Positions 20,444 through 33,800 of a DNA stretch of 64,000 nt are shown piece by piece (positions within the stretch are counted from its first letter, which is position 1; the number at the start of each line of letters is the position of its first letter). Below the pieces are notes generated by a model that had not been told where the DNA came from, searched no databases, and saw only the letters and a program-made list of their open reading frames with translations. The position numbers and the translations under genes are program-made. This DNA comes from Sepiola atlantica (lineage: Eukaryota; Mollusca; Cephalopoda; Sepiida; Sepiolidae): assembly GCA_963556195.1 (NCBI GenBank), contig CAUVYP010000244.1, positions 3,844,001 to 3,908,000 on the forward strand. The letters are read 5' to 3'.

Positions 20444-21045
20444 AGAAGGGAGATAATTCGATATTTTTTTTACTATCTTACCCGGCGCAGTTTTCGCCCT
20501 TAAAAAATTCAAATTCTTCTTTTTTTGCGATTAAATTTGAATAGACTGAAAAAATATCCGCAAAGAAGGAATTAATTTTTTTCTTTTAATATTTAATATT
20601 TTAAAGTTGGGGATCACGTTCCTTAATAAATTTAACGTAAAATGAGCACCCATTTCCTGTCAAGTTAGCGTTACGAGACTTGTAATCGACTTAAGTTTCC
20701 AACTGGAGTGGGGGTATACTTATCTAATAAAAACACGTAGAAATTTAGCCAATTTAGTTTTTTTTTCTGGTTTAAATATAAATGAGTAAATAAATGGGGG
20801 GGTGCTTTAATCTGAAATTAGCGAATTATAGCAAAATAAATAAATAAAATCAACCATGATGGAAAATACTTGTGTTTGGCGAAGTAAAAGTAACGATAAG
20901 AAATACATAGATTAAAAACACTTAAAACATTTGGTACTTCTGCAGTTTACGATCAATGCTGAAATAATAACATTAATATTTGGAAACCTATCGTTATCAT
21001 GCGAGGGGGGTTATTAACTAATCTGTACAATGACAATTGTTTTCT
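20444..21045. other. Duplicated non-coding DNA
   Basis: Matches copy B 47960-48590. AT rich with G-runs; no gene. Confidence 0.5.
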
Positions 21046-21590
21046 TTGGGGGGGAGGGGGTACGAATGTTAAGGTTAGGGAATTAGGGTTAGTGTTAGGG
21101 GATAAGAGTTAGGATTGGAGGGGTCAAAGTTTTAGGGTTAAACAATTAGGGTTAGGGTTAGGGTTAGGAGTCTTAGTTTTATGGTTAGGGAAATAGATGT
21201 AAGGATGGTCCGAGTTGTAGGGTTAGGGAATTAAGGCTAGGGTTGGGTGAGTCCGAGTTTTAGGGTTAGGGAATTAAGATTAGGGTTAGGGGTGGTCCGA
21301 GTTTTAGGGTTAAGAAAATAGAGTTGAGGATTGAGGGGGGTCAGAGTGTTAGGGTTAGGGAATTAATGTTAGGGTTGAAGGTGGTCCGAGTTTTAGGGTT
21401 AGGAGAATCCCGAGTTTTAGTGTTATGGAATTAAGATTAGGGTTGGGGGAGTTCGAGTTTTTTGGTTAGGAAATTATGGTTAGGGTGGGTCAGAGTGTTA
21501 GGGAATTAGAGTAAGTGTTAGGTTATTAGGGTTAGGATTTAGTGTTAGGCAATTAGTGTTAGGTTATTAGGGTCAGGGTTTAAAATTTGT
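21046..21590. repeat. Degenerate TTAGGG-type interstitial repeat
   Basis: Many TTAGGG and near-TTAGGG words are mixed with AATTAGGG and GGTCCGAGTTTTAGGG modules. Only short perfect runs remain (for example three units near 21157). The same block is in copy B, so it is an internal satellite and not a chromosome end. Confidence 0.85.
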
Positions 21591-22242
21591 TTATCCCCTT
21601 CCGTAATTCGAAACTCAAGTCGATTACATGTCTAAATTTGTCTAAATTTCCAAGTGTTTTTATTGGAAAAGTAAAAAAAAACATCTTCTCCTTAAAATTG
21701 GAAACTAAGTCGGTTACATGCCTGTTAAGATAGTCAAAAATTACTGATAATTTAATATAAAGTCAACAAGGGAGATAATTCAGTGCAACTAAAACAAAAC
21801 CGATCGTCTCCATTGTCTTTGAATAGGAATACATTAATAAATGGCAATTATAGGGCAGTGCTGGCATTTTGGCTAGGAAGAAAGTATAGTATCTGTTCCG
21901 ATGGATACTGCACCCTATAAGCCGGTATCGTCTTGTCCTTCGGTGCTTGATTCCGCCAGTCTGTGGGTTTGTCCTGTCCTGTCCTGTTATAGGAGGTCCA
22001 CCCTCTCAGGCTTTGTCCTCCTCTCTTTGGGGAAGAGTAAGTTTATTGCTTACTACCTGCCGCGTCCCTACCGGGGAATGCCAGCAGAGCTGCCCAGGTA
22101 AATAAATATACAAGATGAAGTTAGTATTTTGTTTAAAATAGTTAAAGTCAGCAAGATATTTTTGGCTTAATTGTAGAATAACAACCTGTGTTAAATCACT
22201 TGCCCCCCCCCCCCAACCTCAAAAGAATACGATTCTACTTTA
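21591..22242. other. Duplicated DNA, no recognised gene
   Basis: Matches copy B 50546-51345. The stretch 21895-22100 has higher GC and an open plus-strand frame, but copy B does not preserve that frame, so I do not call it coding. Confidence 0.5.
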
Positions 22243-22440
22243 TTCAAAGAGAGAATTACATGTGAACAGTCTGAAAAACTTTTCTTGGCTTTGACAGATT
22301 CCAGGACCAAAATTCATCTGGTCTGGTAGAGTATCTAGTTTAGTGTTTTTACTTGTGATAACATCACTAGGAGAAGGTGCACCATTACTTTCCTTTCTTT
22401 GTATGAACCAGTGTGTAGCCATGTTTAGATAATCTTAGTT
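22243..22440 (-). mobile_element. Relic of LINE 5' region
   Basis: Contains ATTCCAGGACCAAAATTC, ATCTGGTCTGGTAGAGTATC and CATCACTAGGAGAAGGTGCA, matching the 5' end of L2/L4 and of the SIDEs in minus orientation. Copy B has the same relic at 51345-51545, so it predates the duplication. No linker target is preserved at its edges. Confidence 0.75.
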
Positions 22441-22619
22441 AAGCTTTGAATACAATGTTATTTTGAATATTGTGTGATGGTACAGTTAAATAAGCCTCAC
22501 TTTTTACAAAAGGTCACAATAATTGCAACACAAGTTATTTGCACAATGCATTTCTATAAAGTCCCTATTTTAACAGTAAAAATCGAAAAAAATCAACTGA
22601 TGTGAAATATACAAATCTA

Positions 22620-24035
22620 GCATTGACGATATGAAATGAATTGGATGCTTTGTAGCAGTTACATAATTAAGATTATGCCGAAGCAGGGGGTAATGAAGCA
22701 TTTATTGATAAAGATTATGCTTAAGCAAGGGGTAATGTAGCATCATAATAATTAAGATTACACCTAAGCAAGGAGCAATGTAGCATTTTAATGATTAAGA
22801 TTAAGTTTAAGCAGGGGTTAATGTAGGATTTTAATCATTAAGATTAGGCTTAAGCAGGGGTTATTGTAGCATTTAAATGATTAAGATTACACATACGCAG
22901 GGGGTAATGTATCATTTTAATCATTAAAAATTGTGAATAAAAATGACGACATAAAATGATGTGCTTTGTAGATTGGATGCTTACATGATTAAGATTAAGC
23001 CTAAGCAGGGGGTAATGTAGCATTTTAATGATTAAGATTATGCCTAAGCTGGAGGTAATATAACATTTTAATAATTAATAATAATTAAGATTATGTCTAA
23101 GCCAGGAGTAATGTAGCAGTTACATAATTAATATTACGCATAAGCAGGGTGTAATGTAGCATCTTGATGATTAAGATTACAAGTAAGACAGGAGTAATGT
23201 AGGATTTTAATAATTAAGATTAAGCGGAATCAGGGGTAATGTAGCAGTTACATCATAAAGATTACGCCTAAGCTAGGGGTAATGTAGGAGTAACATGATT
23301 AAAATCACGCCTTAGCAGGGGGTAATGTAGCAGTTACATGATTAAGATTACGCCTAACCAGGGGGGTAATGTAGCATTTTAATGATTAAGAATACACCTA
23401 AGCAAGGAGTTATGTAGCAGTTACATGATTAAGGTTACGCCAGAGAAAGGGGTAATGTAGCAATTTTACGATTAAGATCATGACTAAGCAGGGGGTAATT
23501 TAGCAGTTTAATGATTAAGATCTGAAATATACAAATCTAGCACTTTTTTATCAACAAATTATCTGTATTTTTACAGTGAACGTGATGTACGAGAATAATC
23601 GTGCCAAGACATCATTAAAAATTATGAATAAAAATGACAATATGAAATTATGTGCATTGGATGCTTTGTAGGAGTTACATGATTAAGATTAAGCCTAAGC
23701 ATGGAGTAATGTAGCATTTAAATGATTAAGATTACACTTAAGCGGGGGGTAATGTAGCAGTTTAATTATTAAGATTACGCCTAAGCAGGTGGTAATGTAG
23801 CAGTTACATGATTAAGATTACGCCTAAGCAGGTGGTAATGTAGCAGTTACATGATAAAGATTACGCCTAAGCAAGTTGTAATGTAACATTTTAATGATTA
23901 ATATAACGCCTAAGCAAGGGGTAATGTAGCATTATAACGATTAAGATCACGCCTAAGCAAGTGGTAATGCAGCATTTTAATTATTAAGATAACGCCTAAG
24001 TAGGGGGCAATGTAGCAGTTTAATGATTAAGATCT
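22620..24035. repeat. 43-bp satellite, about 30 units
   Basis: Units read GATTAAGATTACGCCTAAGC, then AGGGGGTAATGTAGCAGTTA, then CAT, with 42-44 bp spacing. One interruption (about 23521-23655) repeats flanking single-copy DNA. Copy B has only about seven units (51830-52112), so the array has expanded or contracted since duplication. Confidence 0.92.
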
Positions 24036-25445
24036 ATTTTCTTTTGTACTAACATGCAATCATTGTAAGCTGATTGGTATCTAGTTCAGTAAGATAACAC
24101 ATGAATGTTTTCACTCATGTAGAAATACGCTGGGCGAGTAGAAAACTTGCATATCACCATATAAAATTTCACATCTCAGTCCATTTCTTGTCTATTCTTT
24201 TGAATACTATATAGGATTGCATACTGCGAACATAAAATTTCACCTGCATCTGATTCAGATTCAAGATTTGGCATCACTTTTAATTTTGACATAGAATATC
24301 CAATTTTGTAACTTCAGACGAATCTCTGTCAATCTGGCATTTGTCAATCAGTATGTGTAAACTTTCCTGTGTATATATAGGTTCTCATTTTCAATCAGTC
24401 TGTAGGTGCAACATGTCCCATGCATGTCAGGGTAACACAATAAGCTTGTAGAGGTTTTTGCTCTCAGAATGATTTTGTTGAATATTTTTTTGTGATCATG
24501 CCATCTACATCCAGGAAAAAAATCTTCATGTGTTGTCCTCCAATAATCGGTGCTACACATTTCAGACGTCTCATTAGCTATAATTGTTAGAGCCTTACAA
24601 TACAGTGGCTGGTCAAATTAGATATCAGTTGTGTTGTTATCATTTTCTTGGTCAATCAGGAAAATAAAGGTAGAATAGATATATGACATATTTGATGGAT
24701 CTAAGTCAATGATAGGCAGAAACGCTACAGTCCCTCTAAAAAATTTCATTTGTGTATCATTTGCATGTATCCAGAACACCTTATATGTGTCCATTGCTGA
24801 AACAGGGAAACAGTTCACGGTATCTCAAGTAAATATGGGATTTAGGGAAATGATCTCAAAACTTTGCCAGACTCACCAAAATTATGGGGATTATATTTAT
24901 ATTTGTTCTATTTGAAAACTCCTTCCTCCCACTTCTGACCCCTTCAAAAATTTCCAACTATTTACTCACGCTTCTAACACCTGCAAAAATTGTTGACTCC
25001 TGACCCCTTCAAAAATTGTTAACTCCTGACCCCTGCATAATTCCTGACAGACTACATCCTTAGAATGTTATTTATTTAAAATGTATAATCGTTTTGTACT
25101 AGATGTGTATATTTGCTAAAAAGATGAATATTAATAAATAAATTATATTCTGCAGATCTTCAACACAGCATTGATTTGAAATAGTTGATGGAGCAGTTAG
25201 TCAAGTTGCATGCGATCCTCACATCATCGGACTATATTTAGTACCGAGTCACTCAGAATGCAACACTGTATAACTCCACAGAATAGTATCACAAATAGAT
25301 GAGAAATTTATTTGTTTGAGTTACTCTGAATTTTTTAATTTGGAGAAATATTCTAAGGAATTCTTTAAATATTGACCAATATGTTTTACTTTTAACCTCT
25401 TTATTTGTATGAAAAGAATGTTTTCAAAGATTATTTTCTATCAAA
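24036..25445. other. Duplicated DNA, no recognised gene
   Basis: Matches copy B 52112-53477 at high identity. Several short frames exist, but they are not conserved between copies in length. Small repeats such as CTGACCCCTTCAAAAATT occur at 24930-25040. The match ends at TTTTCTATCAAA. Confidence 0.5.
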
Positions 25446-25919
25446 AATTTGTATTATTTTGATTATATGGACTACTGTTCTCATTTTGTATGTAATTCTC
25501 ACAACATTTCGGCCGATGTAACCTCATTTCCGTCAGCCATGACCAAGTGGATGTTTTAAGTAATTCGTAATTGTATTCTGAGTATCGCTCACACTGATGA
25601 TTGAACATTTAACCTGAACTAAACAAACAGCATTGGATGTTATTCTAACTATGTTTCGCTGAATGAATCTTGTCAAACTCGGAAATAATTCTTTCACACT
25701 CGGAAATCTGTACAGAATTTTGAACGGGCCAACTGGAGTAGCTCGTGTTCATTCTGTCAGCCATCACAAGGTAGAAGTCTCAACTAATTCGTTATTGTAT
25801 TCTTAGTATCGCTTGCACTGAAGATTGAACATTCTACCTGTACTAAACACAGAAGACTGTTTAACTATCATGACCCGAATATTTTAGTATGAGTGCAGAT
25901 ATTAAGAGGAAGAATCTGA
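25446..25919. other. DNA with internal direct repeat
   Basis: Two related stretches (about 25560-25640 and 25780-25860) share TAATTCGTAATTGTATTCT and GAACATTTAACCTGA-like words. No gene is visible. Confidence 0.5.
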
Positions 25920-26440
25920 ATTGGAACAAATACATAGAAGATACTGCCAAGGCTGCTGCAAGGAAGGTTGTTTTATTTTACCAGGCTAGAAAACTTCTCA
26001 CACTTGCCAATATCCTAAATCTCTATAAAGCTCTCATGAATGGAGTACCGTTGTAACATCTGGGCTGGTACACCAACAAATAGTATTTCCCTCTTAGACA
26101 CGGTCAAAAAAGAGCCCCTAATCTAATGAGTACCACTATCTACCAAGCTTCATGCTCTATCACATCGCCATAATGTTTCATCCCTCCGCTTGTTTTACAA
26201 GTACTTCAATGGAATGTGCTCAGATTAACTTGCTGTTACTCCCAATGGAAATACTCCCAACCAACACGACAATCAACTAAATCTAACCCATTCACTGTAA
26301 AGGTCCCAGATGCCGGAAGGCTTTCTATTCTAATAGCTTATTTCCTCGGACTGTTAGCACTTGGAATTCCGTCCCTGCTCCCTATTTACTTGAATGTACC
26401 AAAATGAAAAAATTTACATGTAATGTGAAAAATATCTAGC
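25920..26440 (+). pseudogene. Decayed CR1/jockey-like LINE, RT C-terminus
   Basis: Broken plus-strand frames resemble the end of RT in CR1/jockey-type LINEs: YQARKLLTLANILNLYKALM, then a cysteine-rich GW segment with stops, then FTVKVPDAGRLS near the C-terminus. Several stops and shifts are present. It lies outside the duplicated unit and has opposite orientation to the LINE remnant at 12691-13915. Confidence 0.65.
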
Positions 26441-28737
26441 GGCACAATGGCTCACTTAGGATGATTATGAATCTGCCCACAATTCACAGTAGGCCATTAT
26501 GTCTCAGTGGCAATGTGCTGCCTTTCTGGTTAATTTATGTATCAACAATATAATTGTCCTGTCAAGGCGTCAGAATGCTTAGAGTACGAGTCACATTCTA
26601 TTTTGAGCAGCAGTTTATCATTGTCTTGAGCCCATGTTGTCTGATCTCTGGCTGAACCAGTAATAAACAGTATCATTAGGTGTTAGTCATTCTGGGCAGA
26701 GAATTAGCTTAACCTTGAGAAAAGGTAGAATAGAAGCTGAAAACTGAACACTTGATAATAAAGTTGACAACACATTTTGCATAAAAAATAGTATTTATTT
26801 TCATCACTGAATTTTTAATCACAAAACTCAAATCATCGATACAAGACAAAAGCACGTTTTGTATAGGTGACAGGTATTTACGGCTACAGTACTTTCTTCT
26901 TAAAATGAAAAAGTGAAAAAATGTTTAAAAAAAGAAAAGATCAATAAAAATCACTGGTGGTAGTTAACCACTGACCATCTCATGTCACTCGCAACCGCCA
27001 TGAACAAGCTGTTAGCCACAAGTTATTTGACTTTTGACCTTTCCGTACAAAACAATCCAGTTTATTAACAACAAATCTGATGAAAAATATGCAGAAGAAA
27101 GAATATGTGGCCACAAAACTGTTCGGCTTGTAAAAATATCAAATGGGCCAAATTGTCTGGTTAGAGATTCTCGTCGGTGAAATTCACTGTTGGCCAAATC
27201 CTCTGCCTACCTGTTTGAATATTATATTAATAAACGATAATGAAAAATAAACATTTGCTTATAAGTAATTTAAATAAAAGTTGAAACAATATTTTATTTT
27301 CCTTTTTGTTTGTAACTTTAATGGGGTCCTGACAACTGTCTTTTTTGTTTAATTATAACATTTTAATTCAATTATTAGAATGTAACTATTTTAACTGAAA
27401 ACACATAAACTTCATCAATAAAATGTCTTTTCAGCAATTAATTTGACAAAGGTAACTGGACGTCAACAAGTAAAATACCTATTGAGCATGTGTTTACCAG
27501 CTGCATCTATATAGCTGGAGAATCCAAGCCAGTCATGGTGATTTACATTGAAATCCCAAAATACAGGTATTTGGGCACTCGAGTCAAATGAGTGTGATAT
27601 ATCTATGCTTTCAGAAATAAGCAAATTCAATTATTTGAATGTAACGATTTGCTTTAAAAGAAAACTCATAAACTTCATCAATACAATTGACTAATGAAGT
27701 TCATCTGATAATTTATTTAAAATATATATTTCCGGCAATTAATTTGACAAATGTTTCTGCACGTCAATAAGTTAAAAAATACAACTATTGGGCGTGTATT
27801 TACTGTTTAGAAACAAGATACGAAAAAGAGGTTGTTTACATTTGTTCCGGCATAAAATCACACTGTTTTTGCAGATCGATACTTAAAAGATTTTAACATT
27901 TCACATCAATCTTCTAGACTTTTAATATATTCATATGGAGACTTCATAGAAATACATGGTGCAAAGAAACTTGTGTTGCAATTATTTTGACCATTTTTAC
28001 AGATTTGACTGAGCTTTCAGGGTTTACTTGTAGTATGACGTATCCTCACTTAAGAGTGTCCTTATAAATCCCTCTGTACAGAAAGACCGAACCCATTCGA
28101 GCATGGTGTCTAGTATGCACTATATGTCTCATGTAATTTTTGTAAATCAAATTATGAGTTACATATATATCTGAGTGTTCATTTCAGAAGGTTCCCCACA
28201 TTTTAAACGTTGATTAAATAAAGCAGTGAAAAATACTATTTTTTTGCTGAATGAGCCACTTAATTATGTTATAGTTTCTTTGACTGGATAACAGGAGTAG
28301 AATTGTGCCGGGCTGATTGAGCATTGAGCTTAATGTTATTAGTTCATGCGTTCATTTTGTGTGAATCAGATGATTCTAGTGTTGCCATTGGTTTCCCCAA
28401 TATCTTTCTAGTAAGAATTCTTTCTAGAAAGACATTGGGTATTTACAGAAAGAACTCCATGAAGGTTGTCAACATCCCTGAGTGAAAGTGGTACTGTGGA
28501 ATCGACAGGATTCAAACTTAAAATACCTAGATCATCAGTTTGTGTCGTTATCCACTTAACATCGTCACATCCCATGTTAAATAGTTCTGGTACCATAAAT
28601 AGATGTTGCACAATTACTTTCATACAACAAGGAAATCTTATTTGTGCTTCAAAGATTTTACTAATTTTCTTAGAATATTTGTAAACGGTTTTTCTAATTG
28701 TTTACTGCATGCAATGGTATGTGGTTTACTAAAGATG
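26441..28737. other. Mostly unique DNA, no recognised gene
   Basis: Two diverged direct copies occur at about 27360-27500 and 27625-27815, sharing ATAAACTTCATCAATA and GCAATTAATTTGACAAA. A stretch at 27955-28000 is an inverted match to 22505-22555 (CAATTATTTTGACC). A 71-residue minus-strand frame (28408-28623) ending in hydrophilic residues is open but unrecognised. It might be an exon or relic, but nothing else supports it. Confidence 0.5.
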
Positions 28738-28955
28738 ATAACTTTGTAAATGATTAGCCACACACTTTACAAGAATAGGTATATCCCAAGTGTGGGTTCG
28801 CATGTTCATTTTTACTTCAGGTTTTGTTGTAAATAATTTAACACAGATTTCACAAAAATAAGGTTTCTCGCCAGCTGGGATTCGCATATGTATTTATAAA
28901 TTATAACTTATTGTAAATGGTTAACAATAGATTTCACAAGAATAACGTTTATCCC
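28738..28955 (-). pseudogene. Degenerate fingers, far 3' edge of ZNF copy B
   Basis: Finger/linker DNA is recognisable (TGTGGGTTCGCATGTT, ACTTCAGGTTTTGTTGTAAA, ATTTCACAAGAATAACG), but frames are broken. About two to three fingers. The edge ends at CGTTTATCCC, where the next SIDE begins. Confidence 0.75.
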
Positions 28956-29499
28956 TCTTTTGTTTCATTGTACTTCAGTCAAAGTTCTCAGAAATAAAGG
29001 GGCTCCTTCCTGGAGCTAACACTTGATCTCTATATGAGATACATAGATATTCAAATATTCCATTAAAGTTCTCCTTTACCTGTCAACCGTTGAGTTAGTT
29101 AAAAAGTAAAGAACAATAATGTTTCCTCTCCTGAATTGACCATTTAGCTATGTTATATTATATCTTTCTTGTTGTTTCTTGGTCTTACCGGATTCAAGGA
29201 CAAGAATTAATCTTGTCAGGTGGAATATCCAGCTTAGTGCAGTTACTATAGGCAAAATCAATTGGAGAAGAAGCACCATTTCTTGTATAATCAAGTGTAG
29301 TCTTGCAATTCCATTTCTCATATAAGCCATATTTGTTCTGTGAATATTGTGATATTTTGAATATTTAGTCAGAGTTTATTTGTAGGGGAAAATATCCCCA
29401 TGTCAGGTTGTCCTGAGAAACGCCTTTACAGCGAGACCTTAGACACTCAAGGAAAATGTAGGCATTAAAGTTCTTTCCAGTATGCATTCAAGTTCTCTC
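28956..29499 (-). mobile_element. SIDE S7, near full length, older
   Basis: 3' end at CGTTTATCCC^TC. It has the 3' stem-loop as GCTCC-TTCCT-GGAGC, a paired change relative to GCCCC/GGGGC in other copies. It continues through the 5' LINE-like region and ends in two diverged copies of the 22-bp 5' unit (29461-29499). L6 is inserted in the last unit. Confidence 0.82.
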
Positions 29500-30518
29500 T
29501 ATTTTAAAAAAGATTGATGTCACTTAGTTTAAAGAGATCAAGGGGCTCCTTCCTGGGGATAACATTCTATTTCCTTATGATATAAATTCATATTTGAGGG
29601 CTCTTTATAGGATAGACGTTGTCCCTTTTATGGGCTGATATCTGTATTTCGCTACAGTTTGCATCTCTCAACAGATTTTCCAATGGAGTTATTTGCATAC
29701 TTTGTTGTGGCGAGCAGTGTAGGGACCATGATCTAATAGGATCTGTCATCCAGGTCATTCTGGCTCTCAATTGCTGAGTGGCAAAATGTACACTGATCTT
29801 TTGTTTGGAGGCCAGTAATCTTTTTTAATCCATTTGTGAGTAAGCCTTGATCTTGTCCGGCTATAATAATTCTTTCCTCATCAAATGGAAGTCTGCCATT
29901 CTTGAGCCATTGGAGTGAAGCCTCTTTGTCTATATATTCTTGATCAAGCTCTTCCAAGATTTTCTCTTATTTTTCCGCAAGCCATTGGACTGAAGCCTCT
30001 TTGTCTATATATTCTTGATTAAGCTCTTCCAAGAACTTCCCTGCCTTCTTATGTTGTTTCCATCTTTGTTTTCTGGTTTCCATTTCCATTTTTGCTCTCT
30101 CTTATTTCTCGCAATCCGTGTTGCTGGTTTGTCGTAGGTCTCAGTAGATTTTTCCAGCATGGCTCCATCGGAGTTTTCAGCAAGCTTTGTGACTGAGGTT
30201 TGTTGGGATAGATGTTCATGATGACCCCTCACCATTCCCATTGTCACATCTGTAGAGCTTCTGATGTACTGCCCCATGCTTACTATGGTGGCTCTATATG
30301 CATGGTTGATTTCAGTGTGACCTAGACTGCCTTCTTTTCGTCATAGATATATCCTGTCCATGCATTGGTTCCAGTATATTATCCTGTGTAACACTAGCAT
30401 TTTTATGGTTTTCGTATTGAGCCTATTGATGTTATGTTGTGGCCAATGAATAATACAAAGACCATATAAAATGACCGGAATTGCAATCTGGTTAATAGCC
30501 GGTATTTTATATTTTCCT
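29500..30518 (-). mobile_element. LINE L6, old, deleted and broken
   Basis: The 3' end starts at AGTTCTCTC^, a linker-like core inside S7. It keeps the 3' stem region, part of the C-terminal tail, then skips most of the REL endonuclease. It resumes at the CCHC zone (TKDQCTFCHSAIES, 29733-29957 frame) and the region before it (30005-30277). A tandem slip duplicates about 70 bp near 29910-30030. The 5' end is truncated in RT-thumb DNA. Confidence 0.8.
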
Positions 30519-30617
30519 TCGTTTCGTTTAATTTTTCTTCAGGCGAAGTTCTCAGAAATCAAGGGGCCCCCTCCTGAGGCTAACACTTGCAATACATAGA
30601 TATTCGAATATTAAATG
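30519..30617 (-). mobile_element. SIDE S8 fragment
   Basis: A 3' SIDE piece: CTTCAGGCGAAGTTCTCAG, the stem-loop segment, and CTAACACTTG, then truncated and joined to finger DNA at TGTGGGTCTCC. Confidence 0.7.
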
Positions 30618-30830
30618 TGTGGGTCTCCATGTGTATTTTAAATGCAAACATTTTGTTAATTATTTACCATAAATTTCACAAGAATAAGGTTTCTTGACAG
30701 TATGAGTTCACATGTGTATTTTTACATTGTAACTTTTAGTAAATGATTTACTACAAATTTCACAAGAATAAGGTTTCTCCACATCAAATAAGGTTCCACA
30801 AGAATAACGTTTCTCTACAATGTGGGTACG
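30618..30830 (-). pseudogene. Degenerate fingers of ZNF copy B
   Basis: Two to three broken finger units with recognisable ATTTCACAAGAATAAGG and linker DNA (GTTTCTTGACAGTATGAG, GTTTCTCTACAATGTGGG). Frames are interrupted. Confidence 0.75.
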
Positions 30831-33800
30831 CATGTGTATTTTTACTTCAGCTTTTGTTGTTATTGATTTGCAATAAATTTGACCAGAATATTTTTTTCTT
30901 TAGTGTGGGTACGCATGTGTATTTTTACTTCAGCTTTTGTTGTTATTGATTTGCAATAAATTTGACCAGAATATTTTTTTCTTTAGTGTGGGTACGCATG
31001 TGTATTTTTACTTCAGCTTTTGTTGTTATTGATTTGCAATAAATTTGACCAGAATATTTTTTTCTTTAGTGTGGGTACGCATGTGTATTTTTACTTCAGC
31101 TTTTGTTGTAATTGATTTCCAATAAATTTGACCAGAATATTTTTTTCTTTAGTGTGGGTACGCATGTGTATTTTTACTTCAGCTTTTGTTGTTATTGATT
31201 TCCAATAAATTTGACCAGAATATTTTTTCTTTAGTGTGGGTACGCATGTGTATTTTTACTTCAGGTTTTGTTGTAATTGATTTCCAATAAATTTGACCAG
31301 AATATTTTTTCTTTAGTGTGGGTACGCATGTGTATTTTTACTTCAGGTTTTGTTGTAATTGATTTCCAATAAATTTGACCAGAATATTTTTTTCTTTAGT
31401 GTGGGTACGCATGTGTATTTTTACTTCAGCTTTTGTTGTTATTGATTTCCAATAAATTTGACCAGAATATTTTTTTCTTTAGTGTGGGTACGCATGTGTA
31501 TTTTTACTTCAGCTTTTGTTGTAATTGATTTCCAATAAATTTGACCAGAATATTTTTTTCTTTAGTGTGGGTACGCATGTGTATTTTTACTTCAGCTTTT
31601 GTTGTTATTGATTTCCAATAAATTTGACCAGAATATTTTTTTCTTTAGTGTGGGTACGCATGTGTATTTTTACTTCAGCTTTTGTTGTAATTGATTTCCA
31701 ATAAATTTGACCAGAATATTTTTTTCTTTAGTGTGGGTACGCATGTGTATTTTTACTTCAGCTTTTGTTGTAATTGATTTCCAATAAATTTGACCAGAAT
31801 ATTTTTTTCTTTAGTGTGGGTACACATGTGTATTTTTACTTCAGGTTTTGTTGTTATTGATTTCCAATAAATTTGACCAGAATATTTTTTTCTTTAGTGT
31901 GGGTACGCATGTGTATTTTTACTTCAGCTTTTGTTGTTATTGATTTCCAATAAATTTGACCAGAATATTTTTTTCTTTAGTGTGGGTACGCATGTGTATT
32001 TTTACTTCAGCTTTTGTTGTAATTGATTTCCAATAAATTTGACCAGAATATTTTTTTCTTTAGTGTGGGTACACATGTGTATTTTTACTTCAGGTTTTGT
32101 TGTTATTGATTTCCAATAAATTTGACCAGAATATTTTTTTCTTTAGTGTGGGTACACATGTGTATTTTTACTTCAGGTTTTGTTGTAATTGATTTCCAAT
32201 AAATTTGACCAGAATATTTTTTTCTTTAGTGTGGGTACGCATGTGTATTTTTACTTCAGGTTTTGTTGTAATTGATTTCCAATAAATTTGACCAGAATAT
32301 TTTTTTCTTTAGTGTGGGTACGCATGTGTATTTTTACTTCAGGTTTTGTTGTAATTGATTTCCAATAAATTTGACCAGAATATTTTTTTCTTTAGTGTGG
32401 GTACGCATGTGTATTTTTACTTCAGGTTTTGTTGTAATTGATTTCCAATAAATTTGACCAGAATATTTTTTTCTTTAGTGTGGGTACGCATGTGTATTTT
32501 TACTTCAGGTTTTGTTGTAATTGATTTCCAATAAATTTGACCAGAATATTTTTTCTTTAGTGTGGGTACGCATGTGTATTTTTACTTCAGGTTTTGTTGT
32601 AATTGATTTCCAATAAATTTGACCAGAATATTTTTTCTTTAGTGTGGGTACGCATGTGTATTTTTACTTCAGGTTTTGTTGTAATTGATTTCCAATAAAT
32701 TTGACCAGAATATTTTTTTCTTTAGTGTGGGTACGCATGTGTATTTTTACTTCAGGTTTTGTTGTAATTGATTTCCAATAAATTTGACCAGAATATTTTT
32801 TCTTTAGTGTGGGTACGCATGTGTATTTTTACTTCAGGTTTTGTTGTAATTGATTTCCAATAAATTTGACCAGAATATTTTTTCTTTAGTGTGGGTACGC
32901 ATGTGTATTTTTACTTCAGGTTTTGTTGTAATTGATTTCCAATAAATTTGACCAGAATATTTTTTCTTTAGTGTGGGTACGCATGTGTATTTTTACTTCA
33001 GGTTTTGTTGTAATTGATTTCCAATAAATTTGACCAGAATATTTTTTTCTTTAGTGTGGGTACGCATGTGTATTTTTACTTCAGGTTTTGTTGTAATTGA
33101 TTTCCAATAAATTTGACCAGAATATTTTTTCTTTAGTGTGGGTACGCATGTGTATTTTTACTTCAGGTTTTGTTGTAATTGATTTCCAATAAATTTGACC
33201 AGAATATTTTTTTCTTTAGTGTGGGTACGCATGTGTATTTTTACTTCAGGTTTTGTTGTAATTGATTTCCAATAAATTTGACCAGAATATTTTTTCTTTA
33301 GTGTGGGTACGCATGTGTATTTTTACTTCAGGTTTTGTTGTAATTGATTTCCAATAAATTTGACCAGAATATTTTTTCTTTAGTGTGGGTACGCATGTGT
33401 ATTTTTACTTCAGGTTTTGTTGTAATTGATTTCCAATAAATTTGACCAGAATATTTTTTTCTTTAGTGTGGGTACGCATGTGTATTTTTACTTCAGGTTT
33501 TGTTGTAATTGATTTCCAATAAATTTGACCAGAATATTTTTTTCTTTAGTGTGGGTACGCATGTGTATTTTTACTTCAGGTTTTGTTGTAATTGATTTCC
33601 AATAAATTTGACCAGAATATTTTTTTCTTTAGTGTGGGTACGCATGTGTATTTTTACTTCAGGTTTTGTTGTAATTGATTTCCAATAAATTTGACCAGAA
33701 TATTTTTTCTTTAGTGTGGGTACGCATGTGTATTTTTACTTCAGGTTTTGTTGTAATTGATTTCCAATAAATTTGACCAGAATATTTTTTTCTTTAGTGT

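Larger units (their letters stand above)
9985..25445. repeat. Segmental duplication, copy A
   Basis: From the ZNF start outward this DNA matches 42355-53477 (copy B) in the same order and orientation. Its first 1.7 kb and more also match 60180-64000 (copy C). Copy-specific insertions here are 11849-12132, 14681-15981 and 16066-20443. The match to copy B stops at 25445, where copy B joins a LINE. The duplicated unit seems to be a ZNF array plus its upstream DNA. Confidence 0.9.

Noticed and set aside
21046..21590. A true telomere
   Set aside because: Repeats are degenerate and internal, and the block is duplicated within the locus.
22620..24035. Possible CRISPR-like array
   Set aside because: Units are contiguous tandem repeats without unique spacers, and the sequence is eukaryotic.
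28408..28623. 71-residue minus-strand frame
   Set aside because: Could be an exon, but no splice context or family match was found; left as an unassigned note.
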